From: Enoplosus armatus
Lineage: Eukaryota > Chordata > Actinopteri > Centrarchiformes > Enoplosidae
NCBI RefSeq assembly: GCF_043641665.1
Contig: NC_092200.1
Coordinates: 3,297,194 to 3,361,193, forward strand
DNA length: 64,000 bases
Direction of reading: 5' to 3'
Position 1 is the stretch's first letter; every line of letters begins with the position of its first letter. A model generated the notes under the pieces. That model was not told where the DNA came from, did not search any database, and worked only from the letters and a program-made list of their open reading frames with translations. Of this stretch, positions 61,001 to 64,000 are shown piece after piece. Made by a program: the position numbers and the translations under genes.

Positions 61001-63769
61001 ACATACCATCCAGTGATGTAGTCTGGAAAACAACAAAACCTCCCACACCAAAGGAGATCACTCTGCAATATGATGCTGCAGAGATAATTTGACCTCCTTA
61101 TTTCACATCATTTCAGTTTTGCACATTCATTTATAACAAATGCTTTTTTCCAAGAAGACATAAAATGTGCTGGCAAAGTACAAAACTCTATATTGCAAGA
61201 GAATCTCGCTCAGAAAGTCACTGCCACTTCTTCAGAGATTGCACACTGGTTTAAAAAGGAACTGCTGGCCATTTAAAACAGTCTGTGCCTTCACCACCAA
61301 TCTCCAGTTTCACAATGGAATATCAAAAATGTTCAGGTCTACTTTTTCATATATCTTCTCATCTATAATAGCTGTTGTAATGACACGAAGACCTTCACAA
61401 GCTCACATTCATTGTCAAGTCAGACGACAATTAAATAATGGCAGGGCAATGCATTTGCTGACCTTTTGTTTCAGCCAGCAATATGTTTTACACTCTCCTG
61501 ATATTTGTAATGAAATCTCAGCAGCACTGACTCCAGTGTGGATCTAAGAGTTACCTACAATTCACATTGACTCACGCCTATTTCAGCCTGCAATATACAA
61601 CTGCCAGATGTACACACAGCTCTTATGCACCTTACACCTTCTAATTCATGTAGACAATACTTAATGGTGGATATTAAAAGGTGGTCAAAAACACCTATGG
61701 CTGGAAAACAATAAAGCACCTTTACAATGTGCTAATGAGTAGAAGTGATGCTGGCAGTCTTTCAAAGGGTTGCCATAGTGATGGTGGTGCAGTGTTGGGA
61801 GTCATGACCACACAAGCATGAATCTAAACCCCACACCTCGGCTGAGATGCGGTGTGTCACGACCGGTCTACAGTCCAGCATGCAAGAAGCATTATGGTCA
61901 AAGAGTACAACCTCTCCTCAGTCATTAGCTGGATCACAGCACTGCCAGCAGCAGGGAGTCTATGTATAGCAACTGTGATGTCATGTTGAGCACACTGAAA
62001 ACAGATCGGTAAGGAAATGTGGTGTCAAATGGGCATGACATGATGTGCCACCATTCTTTTGTCCATGTTAGCAAGCACAAAGTAAGGAAGTATTACATTT
62101 GCAGTCGGCCTTGGATATGCTTAGCACTCTCCCCTGAGGCTCGTCTGCGGTCACATCCTCATCTCTGATGCTTGGAAAATTATAGTTAGAACAAGCAGAC
62201 ATTTCTCTACCCATCACAGCATATTTGGACATCAACACTATGAGGTTGCATCACCACAGTTTTAGTAGCTGGTGGAACAGACACCATTAAGAGACAGGAA
62301 GGTAGAGAGAAAGCTTTCACGACACTCTCTTGGAGCCCCAGAGGACATAGCAAGAGGGCGGCCCCCAAGTCTTTCTCAATATGCAGACTAATGTGTAGGC
62401 AAGTCATCCAGTGATCTGGGACAAGTCTTACTTATGACACAATAGTCTCTGCTGATACTGCTCCTGTATTGAAAGTATGTAAAAAGAGAAATAGTCAACA
62501 GAAATAAATTAAGCGTAAATATTACAAATTTATACTTCATAAAAGTGCAAACCACTGGGGTAAAATACTATTAATGGTATAACAGAATACCAGGCTTATG
62601 TTGCCTGTTGCCCCCACAGTGATGGTTTTCATGATTACACATTTTCCTTTCATCCCTCTGACTGGTCCCACTTCATGCTATCCAGTGCAGGGAGACACTG
62701 TAAGCATTACTGAGGTGGACGACAAGGGACCAGGTAGTTTAGTGTGATTTGTGGTTTGTGGTTTGCCAAACTAGCAGTATTCGGCGGACATACTACAAGA
62801 CTACAGTCTATTAGATTTATATTGAAGGCCTGCTGAGAACAGTTGAAAGTGACATGAAGTGGTGCCAACGCCTGAGTTAGCTCCTCATTGAGAGTGTAAT
62901 TCTCAGAAAGTGCAAGAAAAAAAGTCAATTTTAGATGGTCAAAATTGATTAGAATAGGAAGCATGGATTGCAGACCGTGTTGGAGCTAATAATTACCCTA
63001 AAAGGAATAGTTTTTACTCATTCTGGTGTGACCGAATAACAATACAACATATTTATAAAACAAAACAGTATGCAACAACTGCATCATGGTTGATTGATTA
63101 TACCTTCCTTCAAAAAAAGACATGCAACCTATTATGTTTTCACGGATACTCAACAGCAATGCTAACACAAGACACACTTGGACAATGTCTCACCAGGCAG
63201 CCTCCATGAAGGAAACCAATATGTTTGGGTTATGAATATTTCATTGCAATCCAGAGTCCAGACAATAAGATTCTGCGGATGCACTAACAGCCACATAAAT
63301 TCCACTTTGATTGTGCTCCATCACAACTGAGACCTAGTAAGTGCTCAATTTCATGGTTGATCGGGTTTTGTTCTTGTTTAAATCCAATGTTGGTAAGTGT
63401 GAAAGCGGAAAAATGTGCTCTTTTTTTGGGGAGACTGGAAATGTTAATGAGGCCTAAAGTGTGTCCATTGAAAAGGTTAATGGCGATGTGAACTCTTCAG
63501 TTTGGTAATATGGATGTCTGAATCACTATAAAAAGATTTACTGACCTGTACATAATTAAGATCTAAGACATGATAGCGGTGTTCAGCAGATTAGGAGGTT
63601 GTTTAGTTTCTTGCTTTTTTTACAGTCTGTCAAGAACACAGTACAACTGTAGATGTGAGCTCTCTGTAAATGTTCAAACTGAGACTTTGGAGTGCTTAAC
63701 ACACAGAAATGAAAAAGAAAAAAAAATGCCCATCACATTTTACTAAAGCCGAAGGTGATTTCTTCAAAT
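58059..63769. other. non-coding stretch
   Basis: No supported gene. A possible tRNA-derived SINE fragment lies at 60338-60375 (GAAGGTCACAGGTTCAATGC, B-box-like). The reading frames at 60714-61068 and 61167-61547 show no coding evidence. A G-run is at 58403-58411. Confidence 0.35.
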
Positions 63770-63857
63770 TGTTGGCTTCAAACTCGAAGGCGTGCAATTT
63801 ACGCCATTACGTCATTACATCATACATTAATTAATCAAACAATTGTTTCAGCCGTAC
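63770..63857 (+). mobile_element. possible remnant of the TAGGGCTGC MITE family
   Basis: CATTAATTAATCAAACAATTGTTTCAGCCGTA resembles the family right end (..AATCGTTGCAGCTCTA). ATTTCTTCAAATTGTTGGCT about 60 bp upstream recalls an internal block. It is heavily decayed. Confidence 0.3.
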
Positions 63858-64000
63858 TTCATTTTACTTTTCGGTTAAGCAAAGGCAGATTAACCTTAAT
63901 GGGTGCACCTAAATTTAGGCTGTAAAAAAAAGAAAAGTGTTGCTTGTTGGCTTGTGTTTAGCAGCTACAGTAGATACTGCAGATACTGTCGATACTGCAG

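Noticed and set aside
1..64000. CRISPR arrays, operons, bacterial or phage systems, rRNA
   Set aside because: Sequence texture and repeats are vertebrate. No spaced identical repeats, gene clusters or rRNA sequences were seen.

Overview
This window looks like vertebrate nuclear DNA, most likely from a teleost and probably a percomorph. It is AT-rich, full of (CA)n/(TG)n microsatellites and almost empty of long reading frames. It also carries several interspersed repeats that I recognise from memory as typical of bony fish: hAT-type MITEs starting TAGGGCTGC or CAGTGGTT, the GCTAACATGC family, the CAGTGGTGGGAAGTAACT family, and 5'-truncated LINE tails. Nothing looks bacterial: there are no operons, ribosome binding sites or CRISPR arrays.

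Layout. Positions 1-12860 are non-coding sequence with a decayed hAT MITE (193-473), a dispersed repeat (3226-3415) and a fold-back element with arms of about 80 bp (4114-4516). A complete but internally deleted piggyBac-type element lies at 12865-14490. It has perfect 17-bp inverted repeats, TTAA on both sides, four subterminal palindromes and the 5' half of a transposase gene. A second TAGGGCTG MITE follows at 14736-15051 and a CAGTGGTTTCC hAT fragment at 16213-16500. The best host gene is on the minus strand at 16802-17391. It is a single-exon reading frame whose C-terminal membrane anchor is out of frame by one base at an 11-base G run. Its poly(A) signal is at 16675-16680.

From 17.6 to 64 kb the window reads as gene desert or intron: scattered repeats, microsatellites and a few compact islands that could be conserved regulatory elements. 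A few stretches have a good splice acceptor and an open frame. The best is a minus-strand terminal exon at 37323-37431 encoding a charged helical C-terminus. Weaker candidates lie at 34140-34200, 39982-40041, 40890-41192 and 54798-54956. If any are real, the right-hand part lies inside or beside genes with very large introns.

The genes do not form a visible pathway. The main biology is transposon history plus one small gene of unknown function with a possible homopolymer frameshift. Repeat family names rest on remembered consensus sequences, not on a search.
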